Of a stretch of 64,000 nt of DNA, positions 46,040 to 57,501 are shown one piece after another; the first letter of the stretch is position 1; each line of letters opens with the position of its first letter. The notes below the pieces were generated by a model, which saw nothing but the letters and a program-made list of their open reading frames with translations, was not told the DNA's origin and ran no database searches. A program made the position numbers and the translations under genes. The DNA is from Alteromonas sp. KC3. GTDB lineage: Bacteria > Pseudomonadota > Gammaproteobacteria > Enterobacterales > Alteromonadaceae. Location of the stretch: NCBI RefSeq assembly GCF_016756315.1, contig NZ_AP024235.1, positions 3,534,001-3,598,000 of the forward strand. Reading direction: 5' to 3'.

Positions 46040-48730
46040 ATGCTTTCATCAATTCGAATACAACTGATTGCCGTATTAGTCGCTCTTGTAGCACTCATTC
46101 TGGCGCAGGGATTCATTGCCAGAGAAAACCAAGCCATTCTCAATAGTGGCGTGTCTGCGGCTGCCAAAGCAGTTATAGATGTGGGGTTAGTGAAAGAGCT
46201 TGAACGCGATGTCGTAGACTTACAACGCAATGTGCTCATTTTTAAAGAAAATGCCAGCCAGTCAGCCATCACTCGTTTTGGCAGATTGATGGTGACGATA
46301 AACTCCAAGCTCGACCAGTTAGCCAAAGCCGACTCACCTGATGTGCGGGCCGCTGACGATTACATTTTAACGCGCATGCGTGAGCACCTTACGGCGTATC
46401 AAGAGAATTTTAACCAAGTGGTTGATGCACGTTCAGAACGCGATAATTTAGTCGCCTACGGCACGCTGTCTGATATCACAACGCTAGAGCGAACACTTCA
46501 AGATGCATTAGATAAAGGTGCATTGAACGAAGCGTCGATTGACAGTGCGCTGTCACTACTTTTGCGTGCGGAAAACGCCATGCTTAAGTATTTGTCTAAA
46601 CCTGACATTAGCTATACTAAGCACTTTAACGATGCCATTAATGCTTTTCAATCTTTACCATTGTCAAACGACGAAGCAGTTCAAGGCCGCATTGTTAGAC
46701 TGACGGAAAAAGCAAAGGCCGACTTTTTCAAGCTCACTCAAATAACCCAAGGCAATCTATTTTTAGTCAATGTCGTAATGGCAGGGTCTGCCAACGAATT
46801 TTTGTATTTAAGTGGAGAGCTAGCAAGCAAAGTAACATCTGACTCAGAAATTATAACCAAACGCACTTATGCGCTTGCCAAAAACACGCAGCAAAATGGT
46901 GAGCTATTTTCCCTTTTTGCCATTTTATTGGCATTGATTGCTGCACTATTCTCTACGCTTCGCATTTTGGGTCCCATTCGCTCCATTACCGAAGTATTCA
47001 ACAAACTTTCGCGCGGCATACAAATCTCTCATATTCCCGGCAGCACACGTAAAGATGAAATTGGGAAACTGGCTAGGGCAGCGTTGGTGTTCAGTGATAA
47101 AAATCGCCAAACGGAAAAGCTGCTGGAAGACACACAAAATATGAATGCCCAGCTTGAGAATCTTAATAAAGCGCTAACTGACTCAAAAATTAAGGCTGAA
47201 CAAGCTACGGCCTCTAAAAGTATCTTTCTTGCCAATATGAGCCATGAAATTCGCACGCCGATGAATGGGATCATAGGCTTGATAGAACTAGCACAACAAC
47301 AGGATTTAAACCCAACAGTTAAAGGCTACCTTGATAAAGCCGCGTACTCAGGGCAAATATTGTTGAGTGTTATTAACGACATTCTCGACTTTTCGAAGAT
47401 AGAGGCGGGCAAACTAAAAATAGAAGAAGTGAGCTTTTCTCTTCATTCTTTGTTTGACAATCTTATTGCTGTAATCGCACTTCGAGCGAAAGAAAAGAAC
47501 TTGTCCGTTCATTTTACTGTTAACCCCAAAATTCCACCCCAAGTGATAGGCGACCCGTTACGTATTGCTCAAATCATTATGAATATTGGTAATAATGCCG
47601 TTAAATTCACCGAACAAGGAAGAATTGATATTGAGTTTGACGGTGAACTAAATGCGAGCGGTAACATCTTGTCACTGACAATGCGTATTACTGATTCTGG
47701 TATTGGAATGAGTAAATCGCAGCTTGCCAGAATTTTTAACCCTTTTACACAAGCCGACGGCTCTACCAACCGGAAGTACGGGGGCACGGGTTTAGGTTTA
47801 GCTATTGTAAGTCAACTTACTGAACTTATGCACGGCCAGCTGCACGCCACTTCTGTACTGGGCAAAGGCAGCATGTTCGAGGTTTCATTACCACTTAAAG
47901 CATTTAAGAATCAAAGTGGTGTATTAGAACGCGTGCCCGAGTTACCAAGCGATTGCGTTTACATCACCCAAGACAAGCTTTTGCCCCGCAGTTATTGCAA
48001 ACAAATTAATGTAAATAGCAGCGCGATAATATCAGTTGAAGAGGCTAAGCAGGCTGAATCATTACCCTCTCACATCCTCGTCGACATTCCAGAGTTTAGT
48101 GCATTCAGGCTCAATATTGCGTGGTTAAATCAGCTACTGGAACAAGGGAAATCCATTGGATTGATCATGGAAAGTGCTGGCAGTGCGTTGCAGTCAAAAT
48201 ACGCCTCATTGTGGAAAGGGTCATTTATTATGCACCCATTCACACCGGCACAGTTCGAGCGCTTCGTTAATCAAATGATTAACAATGACGATGAGGCCGC
48301 GATGGATTTTGAGGATGACAACCAAGCAGTTAGTCTTGAAGGCCATGTTTTACTTGTCGAAGACAACAACATCAACCAATTGGTCACAGGAGAAATGCTA
48401 ACTAACCTGGGGCTTACGTTTGATATTGCTGAAGACGGTAAACAGGCGGTCCGAAAAGTCGAAAACTCCCCGGAGTACGACCTTATTCTCATGGATGTTC
48501 AAATGCCTGTGATGGACGGTTACGAAGCCACCATCTCATTAAGAGAAAAAGGGTACAAACATATCCCTATCATTGGCCTGTCAGCTAACGCAATGAAAGA
48601 AGATAAACAGAGCGCAATAGAAGCTGGTATGGACGACTACCTGACCAAACCTATAAAACAAAAGTCTCTGGTAGCATTACTAAAGCATTATTTAAAATCT
48701 GCTGCCCTAGATAAACGCTCAGCGTCATAA
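46040..48730 (+). CDS. Hybrid sensor histidine kinase (TorS-like layout)
   Basis: An 896-residue inner-membrane sensor. TM1 is at about 8-25. A long, all-helical periplasmic domain follows (about 30-290). TM2 is at about 295-312, then HAMP and a coiled coil. The H-box is in FLANMSHEIRTPMNGIIGL (His at about 407). The ATPase domain has NNAVKFT, DSGIGMS and GGTGLGLAI. A poorly conserved receiver-like stretch (about 630-750) is followed by a canonical receiver (about 770-890, LILMDVQMPVMDGYEA). There is no HPt domain, so the relay needs a separate HPt protein. It lies between two binding-protein genes. Confidence 0.9.
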   Translation: MLSSIRIQLIAVLVALVALILAQGFIARENQAILNSGVSAAAKAVIDVGLVKELERDVVDLQRNVLIFKENASQSAITRFGRLMVTINSKLDQLAKADSPDVRAADDYILTRMREHLTAYQENFNQVVDARSERDNLVAYGTLSDITTLERTLQDALDKGALNEASIDSALSLLLRAENAMLKYLSKPDISYTKHFNDAINAFQSLPLSNDEAVQGRIVRLTEKAKADFFKLTQITQGNLFLVNVVMAGSANEFLYLSGELASKVTSDSEIITKRTYALAKNTQQNGELFSLFAILLALIAALFSTLRILGPIRSITEVFNKLSRGIQISHIPGSTRKDEIGKLARAALVFSDKNRQTEKLLEDTQNMNAQLENLNKALTDSKIKAEQATASKSIFLANMSHEIRTPMNGIIGLIELAQQQDLNPTVKGYLDKAAYSGQILLSVINDILDFSKIEAGKLKIEEVSFSLHSLFDNLIAVIALRAKEKNLSVHFTVNPKIPPQVIGDPLRIAQIIMNIGNNAVKFTEQGRIDIEFDGELNASGNILSLTMRITDSGIGMSKSQLARIFNPFTQADGSTNRKYGGTGLGLAIVSQLTELMHGQLHATSVLGKGSMFEVSLPLKAFKNQSGVLERVPELPSDCVYITQDKLLPRSYCKQINVNSSAIISVEEAKQAESLPSHILVDIPEFSAFRLNIAWLNQLLEQGKSIGLIMESAGSALQSKYASLWKGSFIMHPFTPAQFERFVNQMINNDDEAAMDFEDDNQAVSLEGHVLLVEDNNINQLVTGEMLTNLGLTFDIAEDGKQAVRKVENSPEYDLILMDVQMPVMDGYEATISLREKGYKHIPIIGLSANAMKEDKQSAIEAGMDDYLTKPIKQKSLVALLKHYLKSAALDKRSAS

Positions 48731-48741
48731 TAAGGGGGTCT

Positions 48742-49530
48742 ATGAATTGCCAAGTTAGTTTTAAGTCTATTTTATTGATATCGCTAATGTGTTTTTCTTT
48801 TGCCGCTTCGGCCAACGAAAAGCGTCGCGTTGTCATAGGAACCGGTGACGGTCGCCCTTTTATCTATACCCAGAGCGGCTCTGTTCTTGAAATTAATCCT
48901 GGGCTAAGCATCGAAATTCTTCAAGCAGTTGCTAATGAGCACAACTGGTCACTGACTTTTATAGAAATGCCATTTGCGCGCCAAGTTAGCGCTACTCGCT
49001 CAGGAAGTATCGACGGTATGGTGGCTACATTTATTGACGATGCGCCCGATTTTCATTACCCCGCTGAGCCCATTGCCATGGCGCAAAATTGCTTTTTTGC
49101 AAAAGCAGACAGTAGCTTTTATTACGACACTCCTGCATCTTTAGACAAAAGCATTTTGGGGGTTACCAACGGTTATCACTATGGTGAAATCGACGACTAT
49201 ATTCTTGAAAATCGACTGAACAACATTGTTAAGGTGTCAGGGGAAGACAAAGCGTCATTGGCAACCTTATTTCGCCTTCTTGAAGTGGGGAGAATAGATG
49301 CATTTATAGAGGCAAACTTGGTTGTAAGACACTCTATTGCAAGTAAGGGGTTAGATAATATCAAAAAAGCAGGCTGCACAGCCCCTATGTACGCGTATGT
49401 TGCTTTCTCTCCCGAGACCCCCTCTTCAACGGCTTTGGCAGACAACGTGGATTCGACGATTAAGCGTTTAAGAGCCAGTGGAGAACTAGACGCCATTTTA
49501 AAGAAGTACGGTGTTGATGACTGGAAATAA
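48742..49530 (+). CDS. Periplasmic substrate-binding protein, SBP_bac_3 type
   Basis: A 262-residue protein with a Sec signal peptide (ILLISLMCFSFAASA) and the amino-acid-binding (family 3) fold: VVIGTGDGRPFIYTQ, LSIEILQAVANEHNWSLTFIEMPF, RSGSIDGMVATF and the C-terminal LRASGELDAILKKYG. It starts 11 bases after the hybrid kinase stop, so the two are cotranscribed. No transporter genes adjoin. It probably delivers a ligand signal to the kinase. A strong terminator follows. Confidence 0.87.
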   Translation: MNCQVSFKSILLISLMCFSFAASANEKRRVVIGTGDGRPFIYTQSGSVLEINPGLSIEILQAVANEHNWSLTFIEMPFARQVSATRSGSIDGMVATFIDDAPDFHYPAEPIAMAQNCFFAKADSSFYYDTPASLDKSILGVTNGYHYGEIDDYILENRLNNIVKVSGEDKASLATLFRLLEVGRIDAFIEANLVVRHSIASKGLDNIKKAGCTAPMYAYVAFSPETPSSTALADNVDSTIKRLRASGELDAILKKYGVDDWK

Positions 49531-49562
49531 AAAAGGGCTGTCTATAAGACAGCCCTTTTTGC
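49528..49562. terminator. Bidirectional terminator between the SBP gene and valS
   Basis: A 12-bp perfect stem (49532-49543 with 49547-49558), 3-base loop and T-run, at the end of the sensor cluster and downstream of convergent valS. Confidence 0.9.
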
Positions 49563-49611
49563 AAGAAACATTGTGCTACTTGAATCAAGCAAATAGCACA
49601 GTTGCCAAACG

Positions 49612-52386
49612 TTACAGCGCCTGAATTGTCTCAAACTGCTCTTTAAGCTTAGCTAGGGCTTTTTCACCCTCTTCTAACTTAGCACGCTCTTTTTCAATAA
49701 CGGCTTCTGGTGCATTGCTTACGAACTTTTCGTTACCCAATTTACCGCGAGTGCGAGATACGTCTTTCTCGATTTTCTCCATGGCCTTGGTAATACGAGC
49801 AAGCTCTGCGTCTTTGTCGATAAGCCCCGCCATTGGGATAAGAATTTCCATCTCACCCACAAGCGCTGTTGCACTTGCTGGCGCTTCTTCACCGTCTTTC
49901 AATACGGTTACGGTTTCAAGTTTAGAAAGCTTATCAAGGAACGCTTTAGCCGCATCAAGACGGCGTGCATCTTCATCGCTTACGTTCTTAAGTAGCGCAT
50001 TAAGTGGTTTGTTTGGAGAGATATCCATTTCACCGCGGATATTACGAATACCTACGATAAACTTCTTCACCCACTCAATGTCAGCAAGCACTTTATCGTC
50101 TTGTTTCGCAGCATCAACTTCAGGGAATGCCTGAACCATAATGCTAGCGCCCTCTTCTACTTTAAGCGCACTTAGCGGAACAACGCGCTGCCAAATAGTA
50201 TCGGTAATAAATGGCATAAGCGGGTGCAATAATCGAAGCAGGCTTTCAAGCACGTTGATTAGTGTATGACGCGTACCGCGCTTTTCAGCTTCGGTGCTAG
50301 CGTCATTGTTAAGCACAGGTTTAGTCAGCTCTAGATACCAGTCACAGAACTGGTTCCAGGTGAACTCGTAAACGGTTTGCGCAGCAATATCGAAGCGGTA
50401 ATCTTCAAGAGCCTTTTCAAACTCAACCAGCGTTTGTTGGAACTTAGCCCAAATCCAGCGATCGGCCATACTAAGCACCATCTCGCCGCCGTCACGACCG
50501 GTATCGTGCTCTTCTGTGTTCATCAATACGAAACGCGATGCGTTCCAAATTTTGTTACAGAAGTTACGGTAGCCTTCAACACGAGCCATATCAAAGTTGA
50601 TATCGCGACTGGTTGATGCCATAGCGGCAAAGGTAAAGCGTAATGCATCTGTACCGTAAGCTTGAATACCATCAGGGAACTGTTTGCGAGTACGCTTCGC
50701 AATTTTTTCAGCAAGCTGCGGCTGCATCATACCCGCGGTGCGTTTAGTCACTAACGACTCAATATCAATCCCGTCAATCAAATCGATTGGGTCAAGCACG
50801 TTGCCCTTCGACTTTGACATTTTGTCGCCGTTCTCATCGCGGATAAGGCCGGTAATATAAATATCTTTAAACGGGATCTTGCCAGTGAACTTCTTGGTCA
50901 TCATGATCATTCTGGCAACCCAGAAGAAGATGATGTCAAAACCAGTTACCAATACTGAAGACGGAACAAACGTTTCAAGATCTGGCGTTTCTTCTGGCCA
51001 GCCCATGGTTGCGAATGGCCAAAGTGCACTTGAGAACCAAGTATCAAGAACGTCGTCATCTTGTGAAAGAGAAACGTCACTACCAAGTTCATGCTTTTCA
51101 CGCACTTCTTCTTCAGTGCGGCCAACAAAAACATTACCATTTTCGTCGTACCACGCAGGGATACGGTGTCCCCACCACAGCTGACGTGAAATACACCAAT
51201 CTTGAATATTGTGCATCCACTGGTAATACGTTTTGTTCCAGTTCTCTGGCACAAAGCGAATTTCGCCACTTTCTACTGCTTCAATAGCAGGCTTTGCAAG
51301 AGACTCAACGGCAACATACCATTGGTCAGTTAGGTATGGCTCAATGACGGCACCGGTTCTGTCGCCGCGCGGCACTTTTAGCTTATGTGGTTCAATCTTA
51401 ACCAGTGAACCTTGTGCTTCTAAGTCTGCAACAATTTGCTTACGCGCGTCGAAGCGATCTAAACCACGGTATGCTTCTGGCGCATCATCGTTAATTTTTG
51501 CATCGTCGGTAAGAATGTTGATCATAGGTAGGTTGTGACGCTTACCCATGTCGTAGTCGTTGAAGTCATGAGCTGGCGTAATTTTAACGCAGCCTGTACC
51601 AAATTCTTGATCGACATAGTCATCGGCAATCACAGGAATTAAACGGCCCGTAATAGGCAGCTTAATTTCTTTACCGATAAAGTCTTGATAGCGCTCGTCA
51701 TCTGGGTGCACTGCAACCGCTGTATCACCTAGCATAGTCTCAGGGCGGGTAGTCGCTACCACTAGCTCACCGCTGCCATCCGCTAGCGGATAGCGCATGT
51801 GCCACATGTGGCCGTCTTCTTCTTCGTTCAGTACTTCTAGGTCTGATACCGCAGTGTGAAGCACTGGGTCCCAGTTTACCAATCGCTTACCGCGATAAAT
51901 AAGGCCTTCTTCGTGCAATTTCACGAATACTTCTGTCACAGCTTTAGACAGGTCTTCGTCCATGGTAAACACTTCGCGCGACCAGTCAGGTGACGTACCC
52001 AAACGACGCATTTGGCCGGTGATAGTACCGCCGCTGTGCTCTTTCCATTCCCACACTTTTTTAATGAAGTCTTCGCGACCTAGATCGTGACGAGTCTTGC
52101 CCTGTGCGTTAAGCTGACGCTCAACGACCATTTGTGTTGCGATCCCCGCGTGGTCTGTACCCACCTGCCAAAGCGTGTTGTCACCTTTCATGCGGTGATA
52201 ACGAGTAAGGGCATCCATAATGGTTTGTTGGAAACCATGGCCCATATGAAGGCTACCCGTTACGTTGGGTGGCGGAAGCAAAATACAATATGGGTCGCCA
52301 CTGCCTGAAGCTTTAAATAAACCCGCATCTTCCCATGACTTATAGCATTGCTGCTCGATGGACTGCGGTTCAAAGGTTTTATCCAT
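49612..52386 (-). CDS. valS: Valyl-tRNA synthetase
   Basis: Charges tRNA-Val. At 924 residues it is a class Ia synthetase with GSLHMGHG (HIGH motif, near residue 45), a central editing domain, KMSKSKGN and a C-terminal coiled-coil arm. It is last in pepA-holC-valS, a gene order conserved in gammaproteobacteria. Confidence 0.97.
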   Translation of the reverse strand: MDKTFEPQSIEQQCYKSWEDAGLFKASGSGDPYCILLPPPNVTGSLHMGHGFQQTIMDALTRYHRMKGDNTLWQVGTDHAGIATQMVVERQLNAQGKTRHDLGREDFIKKVWEWKEHSGGTITGQMRRLGTSPDWSREVFTMDEDLSKAVTEVFVKLHEEGLIYRGKRLVNWDPVLHTAVSDLEVLNEEEDGHMWHMRYPLADGSGELVVATTRPETMLGDTAVAVHPDDERYQDFIGKEIKLPITGRLIPVIADDYVDQEFGTGCVKITPAHDFNDYDMGKRHNLPMINILTDDAKINDDAPEAYRGLDRFDARKQIVADLEAQGSLVKIEPHKLKVPRGDRTGAVIEPYLTDQWYVAVESLAKPAIEAVESGEIRFVPENWNKTYYQWMHNIQDWCISRQLWWGHRIPAWYDENGNVFVGRTEEEVREKHELGSDVSLSQDDDVLDTWFSSALWPFATMGWPEETPDLETFVPSSVLVTGFDIIFFWVARMIMMTKKFTGKIPFKDIYITGLIRDENGDKMSKSKGNVLDPIDLIDGIDIESLVTKRTAGMMQPQLAEKIAKRTRKQFPDGIQAYGTDALRFTFAAMASTSRDINFDMARVEGYRNFCNKIWNASRFVLMNTEEHDTGRDGGEMVLSMADRWIWAKFQQTLVEFEKALEDYRFDIAAQTVYEFTWNQFCDWYLELTKPVLNNDASTEAEKRGTRHTLINVLESLLRLLHPLMPFITDTIWQRVVPLSALKVEEGASIMVQAFPEVDAAKQDDKVLADIEWVKKFIVGIRNIRGEMDISPNKPLNALLKNVSDEDARRLDAAKAFLDKLSKLETVTVLKDGEEAPASATALVGEMEILIPMAGLIDKDAELARITKAMEKIEKDVSRTRGKLGNEKFVSNAPEAVIEKERAKLEEGEKALAKLKEQFETIQAL

Positions 52387-52421
52387 TACTTACTCTCAAA
52401 TTGAAGCTAGATGCGAAAAAC

Positions 52422-52844
52422 TTATGCAGATTTAAACTGCATATTGCAACCAGCTTGCTGATAGTTTTTATATCTTACCCGTGCCGCTTGCTTAGCGTTT
52501 TCATCCACGGGTACAAAATCAATAATTTGGCGATGTTGGTTGGGCGAGGGCACCATGCCAGAGCCCACGTTTACCACCATTTGTCGCCTGGCTACCTGTT
52601 GCGGTTGCCAACAAATTTCTACCGGCGTACCCGTTTGTGGACCTTCACCGTGAAGGTTGTGAGGAACAAAACGGTCTGACGGTAGCTGCCACAACAATTC
52701 ATCAACCTGCTCAGCCTGCGCCTGAGTGTCGCACAATACGCTAATTTTTTGTTTATTAGCGTATGCCGATGCAATCACTTCACTGGCACGGCCTGCCACA
52801 CCGTTGTCGCTACTGGTAAGTTGATAAAAAATAACCTGTGGCAT
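52422..52844 (-). CDS. holC: DNA polymerase III chi subunit
   Basis: Clamp-loader accessory protein that links the replisome to SSB. The 140 residues have the family pattern: QVIFYQLTSSD at the N-terminus, KISVLCDTQAQAEQVDELLWQLPSDRFVPHNL, and PVEICW. It lies between pepA and valS as usual, six bases after pepA. Confidence 0.92.
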   Translation of the reverse strand: MPQVIFYQLTSSDNGVAGRASEVIASAYANKQKISVLCDTQAQAEQVDELLWQLPSDRFVPHNLHGEGPQTGTPVEICWQPQQVARRQMVVNVGSGMVPSPNQHRQIIDFVPVDENAKQAARVRYKNYQQAGCNMQFKSA

Positions 52845-52850
52845 GAATAA

Positions 52851-54356
52851 TTAGTCCTCTAACTTGATGTCTGCGCGGTTCATTAAGAACTGAGACAGCA
52901 TAGGCACTGGACGACCCGTTGCGCCTTTGTTCTTACCACTGCGCCATGCTGTACCGGCAATATCAAGGTGCGCCCAGTTGTACTTCTTGGTGAAACGCGA
53001 CAAGAAACAGCCAGCGGTAATTGAACCAGCAGGACGACCGCCTAGGTTTGTCATGTCCGCAAACGGACTTTCAAGCTGCTCTTGATAGTCGTCCCATAGC
53101 GGTAAACGCCACGCGCGATCTGAACTTTGCTCAGATGCATTAAGTAGCTCGTGTGCTAGCGGGTTGTGTGTGCTCATTACCGCTGTTGCATGGTGACCAA
53201 GCGCGATAATGGCCGCACCCGTAAGGGTGGCTACATCTATTACCAACTCTGGCTCAAAACGCTCAACGTAAGTTAGCGCATCACAAAGCACTAAACGGCC
53301 TTCGGCATCCGTGTTTAACACTTCAACCGTTTGACCAGACATTGTCGTTAAAATATCGCCTGGACGATACGATTTGCCGTCTGGCATGTTTTCACAGCCA
53401 GCAAGTACACCAATAACGTTGATCGGCAAATTCAGCGCCGCAATGGTATGCATGGTACCGAGTACTCCTGCTGCACCTCCCATGTCGTATTTCATTTCAT
53501 CCATGGCTTCGCCAGGCTTAATTGAAATACCACCTGAGTCGAACGTCAGGCCTTTACCTACAAGCACAATAGGCGCTTGGTCAGCAGGGCCACCACGATG
53601 GTGCATAATACTCATCATGCTTTCATTCTCAGAGCCACGACCAACCGCCAGATAGGCCTGCATGCCAAGCTCAGCCATTTGGGTTTCATCAACCACTTCA
53701 GCAGTAACGCTATCGTATTGGCTTGCTAATTCTTGTGCTTGTTGCCACAGATATTCTGGATTACAGATATTTGGCGGCATGTTAGCCACATCTTTGGTTA
53801 CTTTGGCGCCGCGAGATACTGCAAGACCATGCTCAACAGCGCGCTCTCCTACCGTTAGTTCACGGCGAGTAGGTACATTAAATACAATTTTACGCAGTGG
53901 ACGACGAGGCTCGCCTTTTTTGGTTTTAAGCTGCATAAACGTATAAAGCGTATCTTCAGTCGCTTCTACTGCTTGGCGCACTTTCCAATACGTGTCGCGG
54001 CCTTTAACGTGTAATTCAGTTAAGAAGCACACTGCTTCCATTGAACCCGTTTCGTTCAGCGTTTGGATAGTTTTGGCAATGATGTTTTTGTACTGGCGCT
54101 CGTCTAGTTCACGCTCTTTACCACAACCGACAAGAAGGACTCGCTCGCTCAGTACATTTGGCACATTGTGTAAAAGCAACATTTGACCAGCCTTGCCTTC
54201 TAAATCGCCGCGGCGTAGCAAGTTGCTGATGTAACCTTCACTGATTTCGTCTAGCTGTTCAGCCACTGCCGTTAGGCGGCGCGGCTCAAAGACACCCACA
54301 ACAATACATGCACTGCGTTGTTTTTCTGGACTGCCACTTTTTACACTAAACTCCAC
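52851..54356 (-). CDS. pepA: Leucyl aminopeptidase
   Basis: Two-metal (Mn/Zn) hexameric aminopeptidase of the M17 family, and a DNA-binding cofactor in some bacteria. About 501 residues. Metal and active-site motifs: [19 protein letters not shown] and the signature [10 protein letters not shown]. The start is the GTG at 54356: GAGGTGAT lies just upstream and the protein then begins like E. coli PepA ([12 protein letters not shown]). An in-frame start at 54407 would add 17 residues. Confidence 0.96.
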   Translation of the reverse strand: MEFSVKSGSPEKQRSACIVVGVFEPRRLTAVAEQLDEISEGYISNLLRRGDLEGKAGQMLLLHNVPNVLSERVLLVGCGKERELDERQYKNIIAKTIQTLNETGSMEAVCFLTELHVKGRDTYWKVRQAVEATEDTLYTFMQLKTKKGEPRRPLRKIVFNVPTRRELTVGERAVEHGLAVSRGAKVTKDVANMPPNICNPEYLWQQAQELASQYDSVTAEVVDETQMAELGMQAYLAVGRGSENESMMSIMHHRGGPADQAPIVLVGKGLTFDSGGISIKPGEAMDEMKYDMGGAAGVLGTMHTIAALNLPINVIGVLAGCENMPDGKSYRPGDILTTMSGQTVEVLNTDAEGRLVLCDALTYVERFEPELVIDVATLTGAAIIALGHHATAVMSTHNPLAHELLNASEQSSDRAWRLPLWDDYQEQLESPFADMTNLGGRPAGSITAGCFLSRFTKKYNWAHLDIAGTAWRSGKNKGATGRPVPMLSQFLMNRADIKLED

Positions 54357-54619
54357 GATATCACCTCGCTTTTCGTCGTTTATGGTTTGCACGATGACTA
54401 AAATCACGTAACGTTTCGCGCTGCTTTATGTTTTAATACACAGCATAACTATTGAGTACGCTGCAAATCACGCAAAACGCCCTATGAAATATAGGCTATT
54501 TTTGCGTCAAAACACCATGCAAACGGTTTATGATTGCAGGCAAAACTTGTAAAAACGGTAAGTTTAAACAAAATTGTGCATTCTTTCACTAAAATTCCTA
54601 ATTTTCCGGAAGGACTGAG

Positions 54620-55732
54620 ATGCTGATATTCCGCTATTTACTTAAGGAAACGCTGAAATCTCAGTTAGCGATTTTCTTCATCTTAATGGCAATTTTTGTC
54701 ACCTTGAGGTTTGTGCGCGTTTTAGGCGACGCTTCTGACGGTGATATCCCTGCAGGCCTTGTTTTAGGCTTTTTAGGTTTATATGCCCCAATACTCTCAT
54801 CACTCGTGTTACCCATCAGTGCGTACTTGGGCATTATGTTGGCCCATGGCCGATTGTATGTAGACAGTGAAATGACCGTCATGCGTGCCTGTGGTATCAG
54901 CGAATGGTACGTCACGCGGGTTATGTTGTTTTTATCTGTGCTGATAATGGTAGTCACGGGGGCTATTACGCTATATTTCGCACCACTGGCGGCGGAAAAT
55001 GAATACCAATTACGCGAGAAAGCTCGCAGTGAGGCAGGAATTTCTGCGCTTATGCCTGGACGATTCCAGCAAACTGGCAATGAAAAAGCCGTTATTTTTG
55101 TTCACGACGTTGATAGCAATAGTGACAACCAAGACCAGTTACTTCGCGTATTCTTGTCGCAAAATCAGACCGAAGGTAATGATGGCGAAGTGCGGGTAGT
55201 GTATGCACAAACGGGCGAAGTGGCCAACAACCCAGACGGCACGCGAAACCTTGTACTTAAACAAGGTGTGCAGTATGAAGGCAATCAATCTGAAAAGGCT
55301 TATCGCAAAGTTGAGTTTGATGAATACCAAATTCAGATTGCAGATAAACCCGCTGATGAAACCCGTAAAAAAGTGAGCGTATTACCCACATCAGAACTAT
55401 GGGAAGATGACAGTATTGAGGCACGTGCTGAGCTTCAATGGCGTATTGCCATTCCATTATCTATTCCATTTTTGGTCCTAATCGCGGTACCGCTGAGTGC
55501 GGTAGATCCTCGTCAGGGACGCTTTGGTAAAATGTTCCCCGCAATACTGTTGTATTTAGGGTATTTCTTGTTATTGCTTGCAAGTAGACGCGTACTCGAA
55601 GATGGCAAAATGCCACCTCAATTGGGGCTTTGGTGGGTGCACACAATCATGCTAATAATTGGTATTACCTTGATTGCTCGAGATAGAAAAACCGGCACGC
55701 AATTTCGTGCGTGGATATTGGGGAAAAAGTAA
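54620..55732 (+). CDS. lptF: LPS export ABC transporter permease LptF
   Basis: Inner-membrane permease of the LptB2FG machine that extracts lipopolysaccharide for transport to the outer membrane. At 370 residues: three N-terminal helices, a periplasmic jellyroll domain (about 135-260), then three C-terminal helices. The N-terminus MLIFRYLLKETLKSQ and MTVMRACGIS are family-typical. It is divergent from pepA and directly abuts lptG. Confidence 0.95.
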   Translation: MLIFRYLLKETLKSQLAIFFILMAIFVTLRFVRVLGDASDGDIPAGLVLGFLGLYAPILSSLVLPISAYLGIMLAHGRLYVDSEMTVMRACGISEWYVTRVMLFLSVLIMVVTGAITLYFAPLAAENEYQLREKARSEAGISALMPGRFQQTGNEKAVIFVHDVDSNSDNQDQLLRVFLSQNQTEGNDGEVRVVYAQTGEVANNPDGTRNLVLKQGVQYEGNQSEKAYRKVEFDEYQIQIADKPADETRKKVSVLPTSELWEDDSIEARAELQWRIAIPLSIPFLVLIAVPLSAVDPRQGRFGKMFPAILLYLGYFLLLLASRRVLEDGKMPPQLGLWWVHTIMLIIGITLIARDRKTGTQFRAWILGKK

Positions 55733-56794
55733 ATGTTTAAGATCCTCGATCTCTATATTGCGCGCACACTATTAGGCACAATAACGGTCACGCTAAGTGT
55801 CCTTATCGGTTTAAGTGCACTGATTAAGTTTGTTGAGCAGCTAAGAAAAATAGGCGAAGGCGACTATGACATGATGGTTGCTTTTCTCTATGTTTTACTG
55901 AGTTTACCACGCGACTTAGAACAGTTCTTCCCGATGGCAACCTTGCTTGGCGGCCTGATTGGTATGGGCGTGCTGGCGAGCAACAGCGAACTAGTAGTGA
56001 TGCAAGCGGCGGGACTCAGCCGCTGGAATATCATTAATTCTGCCATGAAGTCGACATTGGTCATGATATTACTGGTAATGGCTGTGGGCGAATGGGTTAC
56101 TCCTTACAGTGAAACCAAAGCCAAACAAATTCGTACCGAAGCCATTTCTGGCGGTAGTTTATTTTCATCTGACAAATTAGTGTGGGCTAAGGATGGCGAG
56201 CGATTTGTAAGCATAGGTCAGGTGCTTAGCCAAGACTCGTTAAAAGATATTAGTATCTTTAATTTTAATGATGATTTATCACTGCAAAGTATTACCTATG
56301 CCAAAAACAGTGAGTTCGATGGCGATGGTTGGTGGCTAAGCGATGTCGAGGTAACACAATTCAGCGATACTCAAGTAACGCTTGAGGCCAGCGAGAGTAT
56401 GCGTTGGAACTCCACACTCACTCCAGATAAGTTGGGTATAGTTGCAGTTAAGCCAGAGGCATTGTCGATAACTGGCTTATTAGATTACGTAAATTATCTT
56501 GAGAATAACCAGCAAGACCCTGCTCGTTACGAATTAGCGCTCTGGCGAAAGATTTTTCAGCCCATATCGGTTGGCGTTATGCTGTTAATGGCGTTGTCAT
56601 TTATCTTTGGCCCATTGCGCAGTGTTACTATGGGCGCACGCGTGATCATGGGCGTACTAACAGGCTTTGGTTTCTTTATTCTAAATGAAGTATTTGGGCC
56701 GGTAAGCTTGGTGTATCAACTTCCGCCTTTCTTGGGTGCCTTACTCCCTAGCTTACTTTTTGCTGCTATCGCAGGAATAATGTTAAGGCGCTGA
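55733..56794 (+). CDS. lptG: LPS export ABC transporter permease LptG
   Basis: Partner permease of LptF. At 353 residues with the same six-helix and periplasmic jellyroll layout: MFKILDLYIARTLLGT at the N-terminus, ELVVMQAAGLSRWNI as the coupling segment, and ALSFIFGPLRSVTMGARV near the C-terminus. Its ATG follows the lptF stop with no gap, so the two are translationally coupled. Confidence 0.95.
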   Translation: MFKILDLYIARTLLGTITVTLSVLIGLSALIKFVEQLRKIGEGDYDMMVAFLYVLLSLPRDLEQFFPMATLLGGLIGMGVLASNSELVVMQAAGLSRWNIINSAMKSTLVMILLVMAVGEWVTPYSETKAKQIRTEAISGGSLFSSDKLVWAKDGERFVSIGQVLSQDSLKDISIFNFNDDLSLQSITYAKNSEFDGDGWWLSDVEVTQFSDTQVTLEASESMRWNSTLTPDKLGIVAVKPEALSITGLLDYVNYLENNQQDPARYELALWRKIFQPISVGVMLLMALSFIFGPLRSVTMGARVIMGVLTGFGFFILNEVFGPVSLVYQLPPFLGALLPSLLFAAIAGIMLRR

Positions 56795-56811
56795 TTCGCG
56801 CCTTACGCTAT

Positions 56812-57372
56812 TTACCAGCTTTTGTGGTCGTTGGCTTCTTTGGTGAGCTTTAATACCTCGGTCTTCGCAAGGCGGTCTTGCAATGATTGTTTATTTTTAA
56901 AATCGAATAAAACAAGCAATGTACCCAAACCGCCCAACGATGCTATTAAGCGTATGAACAAGCGCGGCCACGTCATTGGCTCTTCAACCGTGCTATAAAT
57001 TCGCAAACGCCATGCTCGCATGCCTAGGGTTTGACCGCCTCGGCGCCAGAACCACAAGAAAAAGCCAACTATCCACACGCCTACCCATGTTTGAATAAGC
57101 AGTTTATAGCCAAATGACGCTTGAATAAGATCAGCGGGCTCAGCATAACCTTGCAGGTCAAGCGCACCATTTTTCAGCATGACCACCAGCGTTACGATCA
57201 TCACCATGGCAGCGCACATCCCCACAGCAGTTGCCACTAGCGTATCGTAAATCATTGCCAACAGGCGGCGCACAAACCCTGCCCGCTCCATTTGCTCAGT
57301 ATTTTGCGTTTGCTCTTCGTTGTCATTGGCTTGAACAGCACGTGCTGCTTTCTTTTTTCTGTCTCTGGCCAT
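56812..57372 (-). CDS. RDD family membrane protein
   Basis: A 186-residue inner-membrane protein. A charged N-terminus (KKKAARAVQAND) is followed by the RDD domain: GFVRRLLAMIYDTLV (the Arg and Asp of the name), two helices, then FFLWFWRRGGQTLGMRAWRLRI. A short basic tail follows. The family's function is uncertain; ion transport has been proposed for some members. It is convergent with lptG, 17 bases apart, as in related genomes. Confidence 0.88.
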   Translation of the reverse strand: MARDRKKKAARAVQANDNEEQTQNTEQMERAGFVRRLLAMIYDTLVATAVGMCAAMVMIVTLVVMLKNGALDLQGYAEPADLIQASFGYKLLIQTWVGVWIVGFFLWFWRRGGQTLGMRAWRLRIYSTVEEPMTWPRLFIRLIASLGGLGTLLVLFDFKNKQSLQDRLAKTEVLKLTKEANDHKSW

Positions 57373-57501
57373 GAATAACCCGTTTTAAAACTTCATTGGC
57401 GCGTAGTTTGCCACATTAGCGTTAATCTACAAGCAATCATAAGTGAATCAGGTGATTAAGCATTTAGACAGTATGAATATGAGCGATACGTCAGCAAAAG
57501 C

